This document shows, one piece after another, positions 32,398 through 42,648 of a stretch of 64,000 nt of DNA. The DNA comes from Gemmatimonadota bacterium (GTDB taxonomy: Bacteria > Gemmatimonadota > Gemmatimonadetes > Longimicrobiales > Gaopeijiaceae): contig JAGWBQ010000004.1 of NCBI GenBank assembly GCA_021295815.1, forward strand, positions 96,527-160,526, given 5' to 3'. The notes beneath the pieces were generated by a model. The model searched no databases. It worked only from the letters and a program-made list of their open reading frames with translations, and was not told the DNA's origin. Positions within the stretch are counted from its first letter, which is position 1, and the number at the start of each line of letters is the position of its first letter. The position numbers and the translations under genes are program-made.

Positions 32398-33287
32398 GCG
32401 CCGGTAAGAAGCAGGCCGGAAGGAGCAACGGGCAGACCGGCTTCTGGCGGCGAGCCGTCCGGCTCCCGCTGCTCGGCAGATTTTCCCCCGAGCGTCCCAC
32501 CGTGGAGGATTTGGAGGAACTCCTTATCGAAGCCGACTTCGGCGTCCGCGCCGCCGACCGTCTCATCGCCCGACTCGACCGTGGCAAGGGAGACCGGCGT
32601 GCCGAGCTTCGCCGTGCCACCGACTCCATCCTGGCCTCCGCCGGACCGGTAACCCTGGCAGCGAGCACATCGGCTCCGACCGTGTACCTGATGGTCGGCG
32701 TCAACGGAACCGGCAAGACGACCTCTACCGCGAAGGTCGCACATCACCTGCGGAGCGCGGGGAAGTCGGTTCTAGTCGCCGCCGCCGACACTTTCCGGGC
32801 CGGCGCGGTCAAGCAGTTGGCCGTCTGGGCTGAGCGGTCCGGTGCCGAGTTCCTGCGCGGCAAGGAGGGAGGCGATCCGGCTGCGGTGGCCTTCGACGCG
32901 GTATCGGCCGCCATCTCCCGCGGTATCGACGTCGCGATCATAGATACCGCCGGGCGACTGCACACGAACGCGTCGCTCATGAGCGAGCTCGGCAAGATCG
33001 AGCGGGTCGTGGCTCGTCGGCTTCCCGGAGCGCCCCACGAGACGCTGATCGTTCTCGACGCCACGACCGGGCAGAACGCGCTTTCGCAGCTCGAGGGCTT
33101 CGCGTCCACGCTCCCGGTCACAGGCATCGTCCTCACCAGACTGGATTCGTCGGCCAAGGGCGGAATCGTGGTCGCGCTGGCCGAGGAACACCGGGTTCCG
33201 GTCAAGCTCGTCGGCACCGGCGAGCAGCTCGGCGACCTGGCGCGCTTCGACCGGGAGAGCTTCCTCGACGGCGTCTTCGGGGCTTGA
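32394..33287 (+). CDS. ftsY: Signal recognition particle receptor FtsY
   Basis: A 297-residue SRP-type GTPase that receives SRP-bound ribosomes at the membrane. It begins at GTG 32394, overlapping the upstream stop. After a short basic N-terminus and the N domain (TVEDLEELLIEADFGV), the G domain has GVNGTGKTTSTAKVA near residue 101, VAAADTFRAGAVKQL, IDTAGRLHTNASLM, LDATTGQNA, LTRLDSSAKGG and VGTGEQLGDLARFD. The long acidic A domain of E. coli FtsY is missing, as in many bacteria. TTGA overlap with recG. Confidence 0.96.
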   Translation: MSAGKKQAGRSNGQTGFWRRAVRLPLLGRFSPERPTVEDLEELLIEADFGVRAADRLIARLDRGKGDRRAELRRATDSILASAGPVTLAASTSAPTVYLMVGVNGTGKTTSTAKVAHHLRSAGKSVLVAAADTFRAGAVKQLAVWAERSGAEFLRGKEGGDPAAVAFDAVSAAISRGIDVAIIDTAGRLHTNASLMSELGKIERVVARRLPGAPHETLIVLDATTGQNALSQLEGFASTLPVTGIVLTRLDSSAKGGIVVALAEEHRVPVKLVGTGEQLGDLARFDRESFLDGVFGA

Positions 33288-35473
33288 GCGCACCGAGGCC
33301 CTACTCCCGTCTGGAACGGCGGGTGCAGTATTTGAAGGGCGTGGGCCCCAAGCGAGCCGCCGACCTTTCCAAGCTCGGCATCCAGACGGCTCGGGACCTC
33401 CTCTATCACGTGCCGCGCCGCCATGTGGACGCCACGGAGGTCACGCGCATCGGCGAACTGGGCGTCGGCGACGAGGCCACGGTGATCGGTACCGTCGCCA
33501 GCAAGGGCATCGTTCCCACTCGCTCCGGCCTGCGCATCTTCCAGGCGATCGTTCGTGATCGCACAGGGATGATCACCGCCGCCTGGCCCGGGCAGCCCTA
33601 CCTGGATCGCAAGATCCGAAAGGGAGACAAACTGCTCATCCTGGGCAAGGTGAAGTTCTTTCACGGCAAACAGCTTCAGTCGAGGGACTTCACGGTGCTG
33701 GAAAGGGACCGGCGCTCACGGTTCGGAGGCCCGGGCGGACCCGGGGGGCGGCCGCAGGGAGTCTCGTTCCGGGAAGGGGAATCGGAGGCGGCCGGCCCGG
33801 ATGCCGACGGTACGATCTTCGTCACCTACCCGACGGGCAAGGACGTTCCGCAGTGGATCCTCAGGGATGCCTTCCGCGCCAATCTCTCCATACTGCTCGA
33901 GTGGGCCGACGATGACGAGTTTCTTTCCGCCGCCGAGCGCGCGACCCTCGGACTGCCCGGCCTGTCGCAGGCCCTCCGCTCTCTGCATCGTCCCTCGACC
34001 ATGGACGAAATCGAGGCGGGCCGCCGTCGTCTGGCCTTCGACGAGCTCTTTTTTCTCCAGATCGTGCAGGCTCGAGCCCGCAGGGAGACGGCTCGGGACC
34101 GAGGCGTCAGGCACTCGCGCGACAACAGCAGGATCAAGCCGGTTTTTCAGGCGCTTCCCTTCGAGCTCACCGACGCCCAGACGCGGGTGCTGCGCGAGAT
34201 CTCGGACGACATGACCTCGCCCCGGCGGATGAACCGGCTTCTCCAGGGCGACGTGGGTTCGGGCAAGACCGTGGTCGCCCTCTTCGCAATGCTCATCGCT
34301 GTGGAGAGCGGACGCCAGGGCGCGCTCATGGCCCCCACCGAACTCCTGGCCGAGCAACACGCCCGTTCGCTGCGCAAGCTGCTGGAGCCGACCGGGATCC
34401 GGCCGACGCTGCTCACCGGAAGGCTGGGTGCGCCGGCCCGGCGGGAGGCGCTCGTCGAGATCGAAGGCGGCGCCCCCGTGATCGTGGGCACGCACGCCCT
34501 TCTCCAGGAGAGCGTCAACTTCTCCGGCCTCGGCCTCGTGGTCGTGGACGAGCAGCATCGCTTCGGGGTGCGCCAGCGGCTCTCGCTCACCCGGCGCGGC
34601 GGCGAGGAGCGCCCCGATCTGCTCGTCATGTCGGCCACCCCCATTCCCCGCTCCCTCGCGATGGTCCTGTACGGCGAGCTCGACGTCTCCGTCATAGACG
34701 AGCTTCCCAAGGGACGCCGGCCCATCGAGACCCGGCTCGCGAAGCCGCGGGACCGCAAGGAGATCTACCGTTTCATCGACGCTGAGCTGGAGGCCGGGCG
34801 TCAGGCGTACATAGTCTACCCGATCGTCGCCCAGTCCGAGGAGCTCGACCTGCGCGCCGCCGAGGACGAGTACGAACGGCTCGCCGACACCGTGTTCGAG
34901 CACCGGAAGCTGGCGTTGCTCCACGGCCAGTTGCATTCGTCCGAGAAGGACGACATAATGCGCGACTTCCTCGCGGGCCGCACGCACGTCCTCGTGGCGA
35001 CCACGGTGATCGAAGTGGGAATAGACGTCGCCAACGCCACGGTGATGGTGATCGAACACGCCGAGCGTTTCGGTCTCTCTCAGCTCCATCAATTGCGCGG
35101 ACGGGTAGGACGGGGAGCCACGCGGAGCCATTGCATACTCGTGGCCGGGGCGTCGAACGCGGGAGCCCCTCGCGGGGCCGCGTCCAGGCGGCTCGACGTG
35201 CTCGTCGACACTCAGGACGGCTTTCGGGTGGCCGAACAGGATCTGGAGATTCGCGGAGAGGGCGATCTCTTCGGAAGCGACCAGCACGGAAGGAGACGAA
35301 ACTTCCGCTTCGCAGATCTGACCCGGGACCTCGATCTGGTCGAAGCCGCCAGAAGCAGGGCGGGGGAGCTTATCGCGAGGGATCCCGATCTCAGGGCCGC
35401 CGCCCACGTCACCCTGCGCCAGGTCCTCGAAGCCCGCTACGGCGAGAAACTCGAGTTGTACCGGACCGGCTGA
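33284..35473 (+). CDS. recG: ATP-dependent DNA helicase RecG
   Basis: A 729-residue superfamily 2 helicase that remodels stalled replication forks and Holliday junctions. It starts at TTG 33284 in a four-base overlap with ftsY. The N-terminal wedge domain (VQYLKGVGPKRAADLSKLGI; an OB-fold with HVDATEVTRIGELGVGDEATV) is intact. Helicase motifs: GDVGSGKTVVA near residue 322, VVDEQHRFGVRQRLSL (DEQH box), MSATPIPRSLAM and QLHQLRGRVGRG. The length is slightly above E. coli RecG (693); the extra residues include a Gly/Arg-rich stretch around residue 150. It is the last gene before a 105-base gap. Confidence 0.95.
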   Translation: MSAPRPYSRLERRVQYLKGVGPKRAADLSKLGIQTARDLLYHVPRRHVDATEVTRIGELGVGDEATVIGTVASKGIVPTRSGLRIFQAIVRDRTGMITAAWPGQPYLDRKIRKGDKLLILGKVKFFHGKQLQSRDFTVLERDRRSRFGGPGGPGGRPQGVSFREGESEAAGPDADGTIFVTYPTGKDVPQWILRDAFRANLSILLEWADDDEFLSAAERATLGLPGLSQALRSLHRPSTMDEIEAGRRRLAFDELFFLQIVQARARRETARDRGVRHSRDNSRIKPVFQALPFELTDAQTRVLREISDDMTSPRRMNRLLQGDVGSGKTVVALFAMLIAVESGRQGALMAPTELLAEQHARSLRKLLEPTGIRPTLLTGRLGAPARREALVEIEGGAPVIVGTHALLQESVNFSGLGLVVVDEQHRFGVRQRLSLTRRGGEERPDLLVMSATPIPRSLAMVLYGELDVSVIDELPKGRRPIETRLAKPRDRKEIYRFIDAELEAGRQAYIVYPIVAQSEELDLRAAEDEYERLADTVFEHRKLALLHGQLHSSEKDDIMRDFLAGRTHVLVATTVIEVGIDVANATVMVIEHAERFGLSQLHQLRGRVGRGATRSHCILVAGASNAGAPRGAASRRLDVLVDTQDGFRVAEQDLEIRGEGDLFGSDQHGRRRNFRFADLTRDLDLVEAARSRAGELIARDPDLRAAAHVTLRQVLEARYGEKLELYRTG

Positions 35474-35578
35474 CCGCGTCGAACGCGGGCCGAGCCGGAC
35501 GACGTTCGTGACGGGCGTGGTTCGCTATCTTACTCACTTGCCGAACACACTTCAGCCGCCATCCAATCAACGTCACCG

Positions 35579-36868
35579 ATGATAGCCACAATAGCCGGCC
35601 TCTCCCAGCACGTCGGATCGGAGGTGACCGTGCGGGGCTGGGTCGAAACGACCCGAGGGCACGGCAGGGTGGCCTTTCTCGTCGTCAGGGACGGGACCGG
35701 GACCCTGCAGGGCGTCGTTCTCCGAAAGCGAGTGTCTGAGGAGACCTGGAAGACGCATCGCGCCCTCACCCGGGAGTGCGTCGTCTCGCTGACGGGAAGC
35801 GTGCGCAAGGACCCCAGGGCGCCGGGCGGCTACGAGCTGGGCGTCACTGAGCTGGTTCAACACTCCGGTTCCGACGAGTACCCGATCCAGCCCAAGGAGC
35901 ACGGCGTCGACTTCCTTCTCGACCACCGCCATCTCTGGCTCCGCTCCGCCAGGCAGCGGGCCGGGCTCAAGGTGCGCGCCGAGGTCGAACAGGCGATCCA
36001 CGACTATCTCTACCGCGAGAACTTCGTGCGCATCGACACCCCCATCCTGACGGGGGCGATCGGAGAAGAGGCCGGAACTCTCTTCGAGACCGACTACTTC
36101 GGCGAGCGAGCCTTCCTCGCGCAGACCGGCCAGCTCTACGTTGAGGCGGCGTGCCCGGCGTTCGGCAAGGTGTATTGCTTCGGTCCCACCTTCAGGGCCG
36201 AGAAATCCAAGACCCGCCGTCATCTGACCGAGTTCTGGATGGTCGAACCCGAGGTCGCCTTCGCCGATTCGGACGACAACATGCGGCTTCAGGAAAGCCT
36301 TGTCGCTTACATCGTCGAGCGTACCTTGGAGCGGTGCGCGGAGGAGCTCGAGACCCTGGAGCGCGACACGGAGCTCCTCGAGCGGGTGACGCCGCCGTTT
36401 CCGCGCATCGCGTACACCGACGCCGTCGAGCTCCTTAGGGCGGGCGGATCCGAGATCGAATGGGGCTCGGACCTCGGCGCCCGGGAGGAACTGGCGGTGG
36501 CCGAGCACTTCGGCGTCCCGGTCTTCGTCCACGACTATCCGGCCCGGGCCAAGGCCTTCTACATGAAGGAGAATCCCACCGACCCGCGCACGGTCCTCTG
36601 CAACGACCTGCTCGCCCCCGAGGGCGTCGGCGAGATCATCGGCGGCTCGCAGCGCGAGGACGATCAGGAAAAGCTCCTCAGGCGCATCGACGAGGAGGGA
36701 CTCCCGAAGGAGGCCTACTCCTGGTACCTCGACCTGCGTCGGTTCGGCACCTTCCCGCACTCCGGCTTCGGCATCGGCGTGGAGCGCACGGTTGCGTGGC
36801 TGACCGGGCGGCACCACATTCGAGAGTTGATTCCCTTCCCGCGTCTCTTGAACCGACTCTATCCCTGA
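35579..36868 (+). CDS. asnS: Asparaginyl-tRNA synthetase
   Basis: A 429-residue class IIb aminoacyl-tRNA synthetase charging tRNA-Asn. The N-terminal anticodon-binding OB fold is visible as [24 protein letters not shown]. Class II motifs: motif 2 with [21 protein letters not shown], and motif 3 with [35 protein letters not shown] is typical of AsnRS rather than AspRS. Having this enzyme means Asn-tRNA can be made directly. A TATCTT hexamer in the upstream gap might be a -10 box, but no good -35 is seen. Confidence 0.95.
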   Translation: MIATIAGLSQHVGSEVTVRGWVETTRGHGRVAFLVVRDGTGTLQGVVLRKRVSEETWKTHRALTRECVVSLTGSVRKDPRAPGGYELGVTELVQHSGSDEYPIQPKEHGVDFLLDHRHLWLRSARQRAGLKVRAEVEQAIHDYLYRENFVRIDTPILTGAIGEEAGTLFETDYFGERAFLAQTGQLYVEAACPAFGKVYCFGPTFRAEKSKTRRHLTEFWMVEPEVAFADSDDNMRLQESLVAYIVERTLERCAEELETLERDTELLERVTPPFPRIAYTDAVELLRAGGSEIEWGSDLGAREELAVAEHFGVPVFVHDYPARAKAFYMKENPTDPRTVLCNDLLAPEGVGEIIGGSQREDDQEKLLRRIDEEGLPKEAYSWYLDLRRFGTFPHSGFGIGVERTVAWLTGRHHIRELIPFPRLLNRLYP

Positions 36869-36916
36869 TCCTATGGCCGGCCTCCCGCTTCACCATCCGC
36901 TCCGGCGAGTCGCAGC

Positions 36917-39900
36917 GTGACGAAGCTGGCGGTGGCGACCGGACCCAGGGGAGCGAGGTTCGGGTGGCTGGTGGTGCTGCCGCTCCTGGTCTCGTGCGGG
37001 GATTCACCGCCCTCGGAGCCGCTCAGGGGCGCGATCTTCGGCAAGGTCACTCTGGAGGGGGAGCCGCTGCCGGGAGCGCTGGTGACCCTCGCCAACACGG
37101 TGGAGGTCACCTACTCGCAACGCACCGACTCGATGGGCGAATACCGCTTCGGGGAGCTCCCCCTGGGTGCTCACCAGGTCAGGGTGAGCGGGGTCGACGC
37201 CTCGATAACCTTCGTCGATCAGGTCAGGAACGTTCAACTGCTCGCGGTCGGACAGGTGGCTGCGGAGGTTGATTTTCACGGGGTATACGTAGGGAGCAGC
37301 AGCCAGGACAAGGAAGCCTTGGAGGCGCTCTACCGCACCGCCAGGGGCGGGGCCTGGAATCGTTCCGCCCACTGGCTGTCCAACCGTCCCATCGGTCAGT
37401 GGGAAGGAGTCACCACGAACTCGGCGGGCCGCGTCACCCACCTCATCCTGGTGGCGAACAACCTCAGGGGCTCCCTCCCGGCGGCCCTGCGCTCCCTCCA
37501 GTCGCTCGAGCACGTGGACTTCGCCGGCAACGACCTCGCAGGGTCCATCCCGTCCGAACTCGGCGAGCTCACTGCTTTGGAACGGCTCTCTCTCCGAGGC
37601 AACGCGCTCTCCGGAGCGTTTCCGGAGGAGTTCGCCGACCTGAAGGCACTCGTCCATCTCGATCTCGCCGCCAACGAATTGAGCGGTCCGCTCCCCGCCG
37701 GAATCGGCGAGATGTCCGCGCTCCAGGTTATTCAGCTCGGTGGCAACGGATTTTCCGGATCCATCCCTCCGGCGCTGGGTTCGATATCGTCCCTCAGGCA
37801 CGTGGATCTCTCCGGAAACGAATTCGGAGGGGTGGTACCGGCGGCTCTCGGCGGTCTCTACCGGCTCGAGACCCTCAAGCTCAGCAACAACCGGCTCGGG
37901 GGTCCGCTTCCTGCGGAGCTGGGTCGCCTCCACAGCCTCGAATCGCTCAACCTCTCGCAAAACCGGATCACCGGCACCGTGCCGTTCACGCTGGGTCAGC
38001 TCCAAGGTCTCCGAAGCCTGCACCTGGGGAACAATCTCTTTACCGGCGAGCTTCCGCCCGAGCTGGGCCGGCTCCGTTTCCTGACCCAGCTCGACCTCTC
38101 CGGAAACGATCTCGAAGGACCGCTCCCGCCCTCCTTCGGCGGACTGGCGACGCTGGAGACTCTGCGGCTGGAGGAGAACGGATTCAGCGGTCCGCTTCCC
38201 GACTCCATAGGGCGCGCCCGCGCACTCGTCACTCTCGACCTCCGGGAGAACTCATTCTCCGGTAGCCTGCCGGCGACGCTGGGCGATCTCGACGCTCTGC
38301 GTTTCCTGAAGCTCTCGGACAACGGGTTTACCGGCGAACTCCCGGTCGAACTGGGCCACATGGAGTCCCTGGAGCGCCTCGATCTGAAAGACAACCGGCT
38401 CGACGGCCCGCTCCCGGTCGCGCTCGCTCCCCACCTGAAGGAAATCGACCTCACCGGCAATCCGGTGAGCGGTGCGCTTCCCCCGGAATACGGCGAGATG
38501 GCGAAGCTCACCGCCCTGCACCTGGGCGGAACCGAACTCCGCGGCCTGCTTCCCGTCGCGTTGATCGGCCTCGGTCTGGAGGAGTTCAGCTTCTTCGATA
38601 CCGGACTCTGCCCGCCGCCGCACCGGAGCTTCGAAGAATGGCTCAGGCAGGTCACCTACCTGGCAGAAAATCTTTGCGAACCCGGCTTCCGCGACGAACT
38701 CGCCCTGATCGACCTCTTCGAGTCCACCAAAGGCCGAAACTGGAGCGAGGGCCAGGGGAGCGACTCCGATCCCGGCGACTGGGAAGGGGTGGAGTTAAAC
38801 GCCGAGGGCAGGGTGGTCGCTCTGGAGCTCAGGGATGAGGAGCTCTCCGGGGAACTGCCGCTCTCACTGACCGCGCTCGACGCGTTGGAGCGGATCGACA
38901 TGGGCCGCAATCGACTTACCGGTCGCATCCCTCGCGAGTTCGTCGCGCTGGAGGAGCTCGAGGTGCTGCGGCTCGACGGCAACCCTCTCCACGGTCCGCT
39001 GCCCGCCGAGATGAGTCGGCTCTCGCCCGCGGTCTTCGATTTCTCGAACACCGAGCTCTGCGCTCCGCCCGACGACGACTTCCAGGAGTGGCTGGGAGGG
39101 ATCACGGAGTCGGCCGGCAGCACGTGCGAGCTACCTGCGGAGGTGAAGCTGGACATCCCCCTCGTCTACGTGACTCAGGGCGTGCAGCGCGCGGGCGGCG
39201 ACGTTCCGCTGATCGCCGGGAGCAACTCGCTTCTGCGCGTCTTTCTGACCGGCGACCCCGTCAGCTTTCACAGCCCGGTCGTCGAAGCCTCGCTCCATAG
39301 GAACGGCGTGGAGTTCCATACGGTTAGGATGTGGCGGGACGGACCGCCCCTCGAACCGGAGATCGACGAGGGGAGATGGAAGGCCTCGTACAATGCGCGC
39401 ATACACGGCGAACTTCTTCAGCCCGGCACGGGACTCGTCGTCCGTGTCGATCCGGACGGCGAGGTGCCGCTGGCTCCGGGCAGCGTGAGCGTCTACCCGG
39501 CCGAAGGCGCGATCGATCTCGGAGTCGTGACCCTGCCGGCCCTGGAGCTGACCGTCGTGCCCGTGATGCGTTCGGGCTGGGACGATTCGGGGGTGCTCGA
39601 CTGGACGAGGGGGCTCAATCGCGACAGTCCGCAGATCGCGCTCCTGCGCAAGACGCTCCCGGTCGGATCCCTGGTGATCGGAGTGCGCGAGCCGTACGTC
39701 ACCACCGCCGACCTCGGGACCTTCACGGGCTGGGGAGAGTTCCTGCGCGAGATCGGCCTGCTGCGCGCCGCCGAAGGGAGCAAGGGATATTACTACGGCG
39801 CGGTGCGCAAGAACACCGGGTCGTTCATCAGGGGTTTCGCGTTCAGAGGCCTGCCCGTCGCCGTGGGGCTGATAGACGATGCGGTCATGACGCACGAGAT

Positions 39901-40696
39901 CGGCCACTCGATGAATCTCGGCCACGCGCCTTGCGGCGGCGCCAACTCTCCCGACCCAGATTTTCCTCACGCCGGAGGACGCATAGGCGTCTGGGGGACC
40001 GACTTCGAAAATGAACGGCTCATCGCCCCGACGTTCGGTCGCGACATCATGGGATACTGCTTCGGCGAAGATCGGAGCTGGCTGAGCGACTATCACTTTG
40101 AAAAGGCCCTCGCCTACAGGCTCGAGCAGGAGACGTCGAGCGCCGCCGTCGCCCGGGGAACCGTACCGGACGCCACCGTGCCGTCGCTCGTGGTCTGGGG
40201 CACGGCGGAAGGGCCCGACGGGGCGTCTCTCGATCCGGCGCTCCTCATGGACCTGCCCGCTCGGACGGCCGCGGCGGGCGGCTCTCTCTCTCTCGAGGCG
40301 GGCGTGGGATCCGGGGAGCACCGAGCCTACGCGGTGACCGGCCTCGATCCGCGCGGCGGCGTTCTCTTCCGCCACGAACTCGAGCTCATGCCCGACGCAT
40401 ACGGCGGCAAGCACTTCATCGCCGTCCTTCCTCTCGAGGCCGGCTGGGCGGGCGCCCTGACCGCTCTCAGGCTGGAAGGCCCTTCGGGAAGCGTGACGAT
40501 GGAAGGCCGGGAAGGTCCGGCTCTCGCCGCGATCCGGGACGGCGCCGGACGGCTGACGGCGATCGTGCGAGACTGGAGCGGAGACCTGCCTGCAGGAATG
40601 GAGGTCGGCTCGGACTCGGGTGTCCGAGTCTCGGTCTCGCGGGGGATTCCCCGGCCGGAGGAACAGGTTTCGGCGCTGCTCGGACTCGGTCGGTGA
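36917..40696 (+). CDS. Large lipoprotein with plant-type leucine-rich repeats and zinc metallopeptidase domain
   Basis: A 1259-residue lipoprotein starting at GTG 36917; lipobox LVSC puts the lipid on Cys27. Domain order: a carboxypeptidase-regulatory-like domain (about 38-120), an LRR N-terminal cap (KEALEALYRTARGGAWNRSAHW), then sixteen repeats of about 24 residues (176-555) with consensus LxLxxNxLxGxLPxxLGxLxxL. A second cap (LIDLFESTKGRNWSEG) follows with three more repeats. The C-terminal half begins VPLIAGSNSLLRVFLTGD and contains HEIGHSMNLGH (about 993-1003), the HExxHxxGxxH zinc site of metzincin-like peptidases. Plant-type LRR with cap is also found in bacteria. The role may be adhesion plus proteolysis at the surface, by inference. 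Confidence 0.85.
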   Translation: MTKLAVATGPRGARFGWLVVLPLLVSCGDSPPSEPLRGAIFGKVTLEGEPLPGALVTLANTVEVTYSQRTDSMGEYRFGELPLGAHQVRVSGVDASITFVDQVRNVQLLAVGQVAAEVDFHGVYVGSSSQDKEALEALYRTARGGAWNRSAHWLSNRPIGQWEGVTTNSAGRVTHLILVANNLRGSLPAALRSLQSLEHVDFAGNDLAGSIPSELGELTALERLSLRGNALSGAFPEEFADLKALVHLDLAANELSGPLPAGIGEMSALQVIQLGGNGFSGSIPPALGSISSLRHVDLSGNEFGGVVPAALGGLYRLETLKLSNNRLGGPLPAELGRLHSLESLNLSQNRITGTVPFTLGQLQGLRSLHLGNNLFTGELPPELGRLRFLTQLDLSGNDLEGPLPPSFGGLATLETLRLEENGFSGPLPDSIGRARALVTLDLRENSFSGSLPATLGDLDALRFLKLSDNGFTGELPVELGHMESLERLDLKDNRLDGPLPVALAPHLKEIDLTGNPVSGALPPEYGEMAKLTALHLGGTELRGLLPVALIGLGLEEFSFFDTGLCPPPHRSFEEWLRQVTYLAENLCEPGFRDELALIDLFESTKGRNWSEGQGSDSDPGDWEGVELNAEGRVVALELRDEELSGELPLSLTALDALERIDMGRNRLTGRIPREFVALEELEVLRLDGNPLHGPLPAEMSRLSPAVFDFSNTELCAPPDDDFQEWLGGITESAGSTCELPAEVKLDIPLVYVTQGVQRAGGDVPLIAGSNSLLRVFLTGDPVSFHSPVVEASLHRNGVEFHTVRMWRDGPPLEPEIDEGRWKASYNARIHGELLQPGTGLVVRVDPDGEVPLAPGSVSVYPAEGAIDLGVVTLPALELTVVPVMRSGWDDSGVLDWTRGLNRDSPQIALLRKTLPVGSLVIGVREPYVTTADLGTFTGWGEFLREIGLLRAAEGSKGYYYGAVRKNTGSFIRGFAFRGLPVAVGLIDDAVMTHEIGHSMNLGHAPCGGANSPDPDFPHAGGRIGVWGTDFENERLIAPTFGRDIMGYCFGEDRSWLSDYHFEKALAYRLEQETSSAAVARGTVPDATVPSLVVWGTAEGPDGASLDPALLMDLPARTAAAGGSLSLEAGVGSGEHRAYAVTGLDPRGGVLFRHELELMPDAYGGKHFIAVLPLEAGWAGALTALRLEGPSGSVTMEGREGPALAAIRDGAGRLTAIVRDWSGDLPAGMEVGSDSGVRVSVSRGIPRPEEQVSALLGLGR
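37442..38584 (+). repeat. Sixteen plant-type leucine-rich repeats in coding sequence
   Basis: Consecutive units of about 24 codons with consensus LxLxxNxLxGxLPxxLGxLxxL, for example LDLSGNDLEGPLPPSFGGL. Unit fourteen is shorter (22 residues) and unit sixteen is degenerate. Three further units lie at about 38822-39035. The conservation is at protein level; at DNA level the units have diverged. Confidence 0.85.
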
Positions 40697-40715
40697 GGGG
40701 CTAGCGGGCCGGACC

Positions 40716-41801
40716 TTGCGCACAGTCGTCGTCAACCTCGCGGACCGCCGCCCGGTGTGGGCTCTACCCGGTTGGGTGCCCGAGGAGATCCGCGCCGCTC
40801 TTCCTCAGGGGTGGCGGCTCGAGATGAGCGAAGAGCCTGCCGACGGGAGCGGGGACGGCGACGCCTCCGCCTCGCGAAGCCTCCTGGAATTGGCCCGAGA
40901 CTGCGAGATATACCTCGGCTACGGCCTTCCCGCCGAGCTCGTGCGAGCGGCGCCGGCCCTGAGCTGGGCGCACTCGGGAGCCGCCGGCGTGCGAGGCTCG
41001 CTCACGCCGGAGCTGAAGGCGAGCGAGATCGTCTTCACCAACTCGGCCGGGATCCACGCCCGACCCATGGCCGAGACTGCGCTCGCCATGCTCCTGCACT
41101 TCTTTCGCGGCCTCGATTTCGCTGTGCGCAACCAGGCGATGCGGCGCTGGAGCGCACTCCCCTACCTCAGGGCCGAATCTCCGGTGCGCGAGCTGGGTTC
41201 GGCCACCGTGGGCATCGTGGGTTACGGGGGAATCGGGCGGGCCCTCGTCCGCCTGCTGACCGCCTTCGGCTCTTCGGTCCTGGCTGTGCGCAGAAGCGTG
41301 AGGGGCCGGCGGGCCGTCGGGGCGGACACGTCGTCCGGCGCGGACGAATCCGACGACGGAGCGACCCGGAACGTCGCCGTCTTCGGCCCGGATGCCTTCC
41401 CCGAGCTCCTGGCGGCCAGCGACGCCGTCGTCGTCGCGGTTCCCGATACCGCCGAGACTCGCGGTCTGATCGACGGGGCCGCCCTAGCCGCCATGAAGCC
41501 GGGCGCCGTGCTGGTCAACGTCTCCCGGGGCGGCGTGGTCGACGAGCGAGCGCTCGTCGATGCGCTGCGTTCGGGCAGACTGCGCGGCGCCGGGCTCGAC
41601 GTCTTCGAGCATGAACCGCTCTCGTGCGCGAACCCGCTCTGGGACCTCGACAACGTGATCCTCACTCCGCACGTTTCGGCGGTGACCCGAGGTTTCTGGC
41701 GGCGCGAGACCGACCTGATTCTGCACAACCTTCGGCGCTATCTCGCCGGAGCCCCTCTCGGGGAATGGAGGAACGTAGTTGACCCGAAACGCGGATACTG
41801 A
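40716..41801 (+). CDS. D-2-hydroxyacid dehydrogenase family protein
   Basis: A 361-residue NAD(P)-dependent dehydrogenase. I chose TTG 40716 (LRTVVVNLADRRPVW), since the frame upstream lies within the preceding LRR gene; the true start is uncertain. Conserved parts: the Rossmann motif VGIVGYGGIGRALV, the active-site Arg in NVSRGGVVDERALVDAL, the Glu in DVFEHEPL, and His in TPHVSAVT. These are the R-E-H catalytic residues of the family. A hydrophilic insertion at about residues 195-220 splits the nucleotide-binding domain. The substrate cannot be told; relatives include phosphoglycerate and glyoxylate reductases. mazG overlaps the end. Confidence 0.85.
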   Translation: MRTVVVNLADRRPVWALPGWVPEEIRAALPQGWRLEMSEEPADGSGDGDASASRSLLELARDCEIYLGYGLPAELVRAAPALSWAHSGAAGVRGSLTPELKASEIVFTNSAGIHARPMAETALAMLLHFFRGLDFAVRNQAMRRWSALPYLRAESPVRELGSATVGIVGYGGIGRALVRLLTAFGSSVLAVRRSVRGRRAVGADTSSGADESDDGATRNVAVFGPDAFPELLAASDAVVVAVPDTAETRGLIDGAALAAMKPGAVLVNVSRGGVVDERALVDALRSGRLRGAGLDVFEHEPLSCANPLWDLDNVILTPHVSAVTRGFWRRETDLILHNLRRYLAGAPLGEWRNVVDPKRGY

Positions 41802-42603
41802 GACCCCCGGAGCCGAAGTCGAGGGCGGGAGCGTTCTGGAAAAGACGCTCGCCCTGGTCCGCCATCTGCGGGCGCACTGCCCGTGGGACAGGAAGCAGAC
41901 CGCCGAAAGCCTCGTTCCGCACCTGCTGGAGGAGGCGGCGGAGGTCGCCCAGGCGGTGAGCGAGGGCTCGGACGAGGAGCTCGCCGGAGAGCTTGGGGAT
42001 CTTCTGCTCAATCTCGCCTTCCAGATCGTTGTCGGTCAGGAGGCGGGTCGGTTTACCTGCGAGGACGTGTTCGGACGGCTCGAGGCGAAGATGATCCGTC
42101 GCCATCCGCACGTCTGGGGGGACGAGACTGCGGCCGCCGCCGGTCCGGCAGCCTGGGAGCGACGCAAGGCTACGGAACGATCCGCCGAGGAAAGCGCCCT
42201 CGCGGGGATCGCCCAAGGGCTCGATCCGCTCACCAGGTCGTACCGGATGCAGGAGAAGGCTGCGGTGGTCGGGTTCGACTGGGACGACTGGCAGGGGGCG
42301 TTCGACAAGTGCGACGAGGAGATGGAGGAGGTGAGGGAGGCCGTGGACGACGGCCCCGCGAGCGCCGTCGAGTCCGAGCTCGGGGACCTGCTGTTCGCGG
42401 TGGTGAACCTGGCCCGCCTGCTCGGCGTCCACCCGACCGTCGCGCTGGCACGGGCGAATCGTCGCTTCAGGGAGCGTTTCCAGGCCATGGAGGCCTTGGC
42501 CGTCGAGCGGGGGATCGCGATGCCGGAGGCCGGTCTCGTGCTGCTCGATTCGCTGTGGGATGAGGTGAAGCGGGCCCGGAGGAGCGCCGATCAAGCCCGT
42601 TAG
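41779..42603 (+). CDS. mazG: Nucleoside triphosphate pyrophosphohydrolase MazG
   Basis: A 274-residue all-alpha NTP pyrophosphatase with two MazG domains. The first has CPWDRKQTAESLVPHLLEEAAEV and GELGDLLLNLAFQ; the second has DKCDEEMEEVREA and ESELGDLLFAVVNLARL. In both, the Mg-binding pattern ExxE then ExxxD is present. The enzyme hydrolyses non-canonical and canonical NTPs to NMP and pyrophosphate, a house-cleaning role. It starts at TTG 41779, with GGAGG six bases upstream, and overlaps the dehydrogenase by 23 bases. Confidence 0.94.
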   Translation: MTRNADTETPGAEVEGGSVLEKTLALVRHLRAHCPWDRKQTAESLVPHLLEEAAEVAQAVSEGSDEELAGELGDLLLNLAFQIVVGQEAGRFTCEDVFGRLEAKMIRRHPHVWGDETAAAAGPAAWERRKATERSAEESALAGIAQGLDPLTRSYRMQEKAAVVGFDWDDWQGAFDKCDEEMEEVREAVDDGPASAVESELGDLLFAVVNLARLLGVHPTVALARANRRFRERFQAMEALAVERGIAMPEAGLVLLDSLWDEVKRARRSADQAR

Positions 42604-42648
42604 GCCGGATGCGGCGCCCGCCCGGACTCGGCGGTGGGAAGCAGCCGC

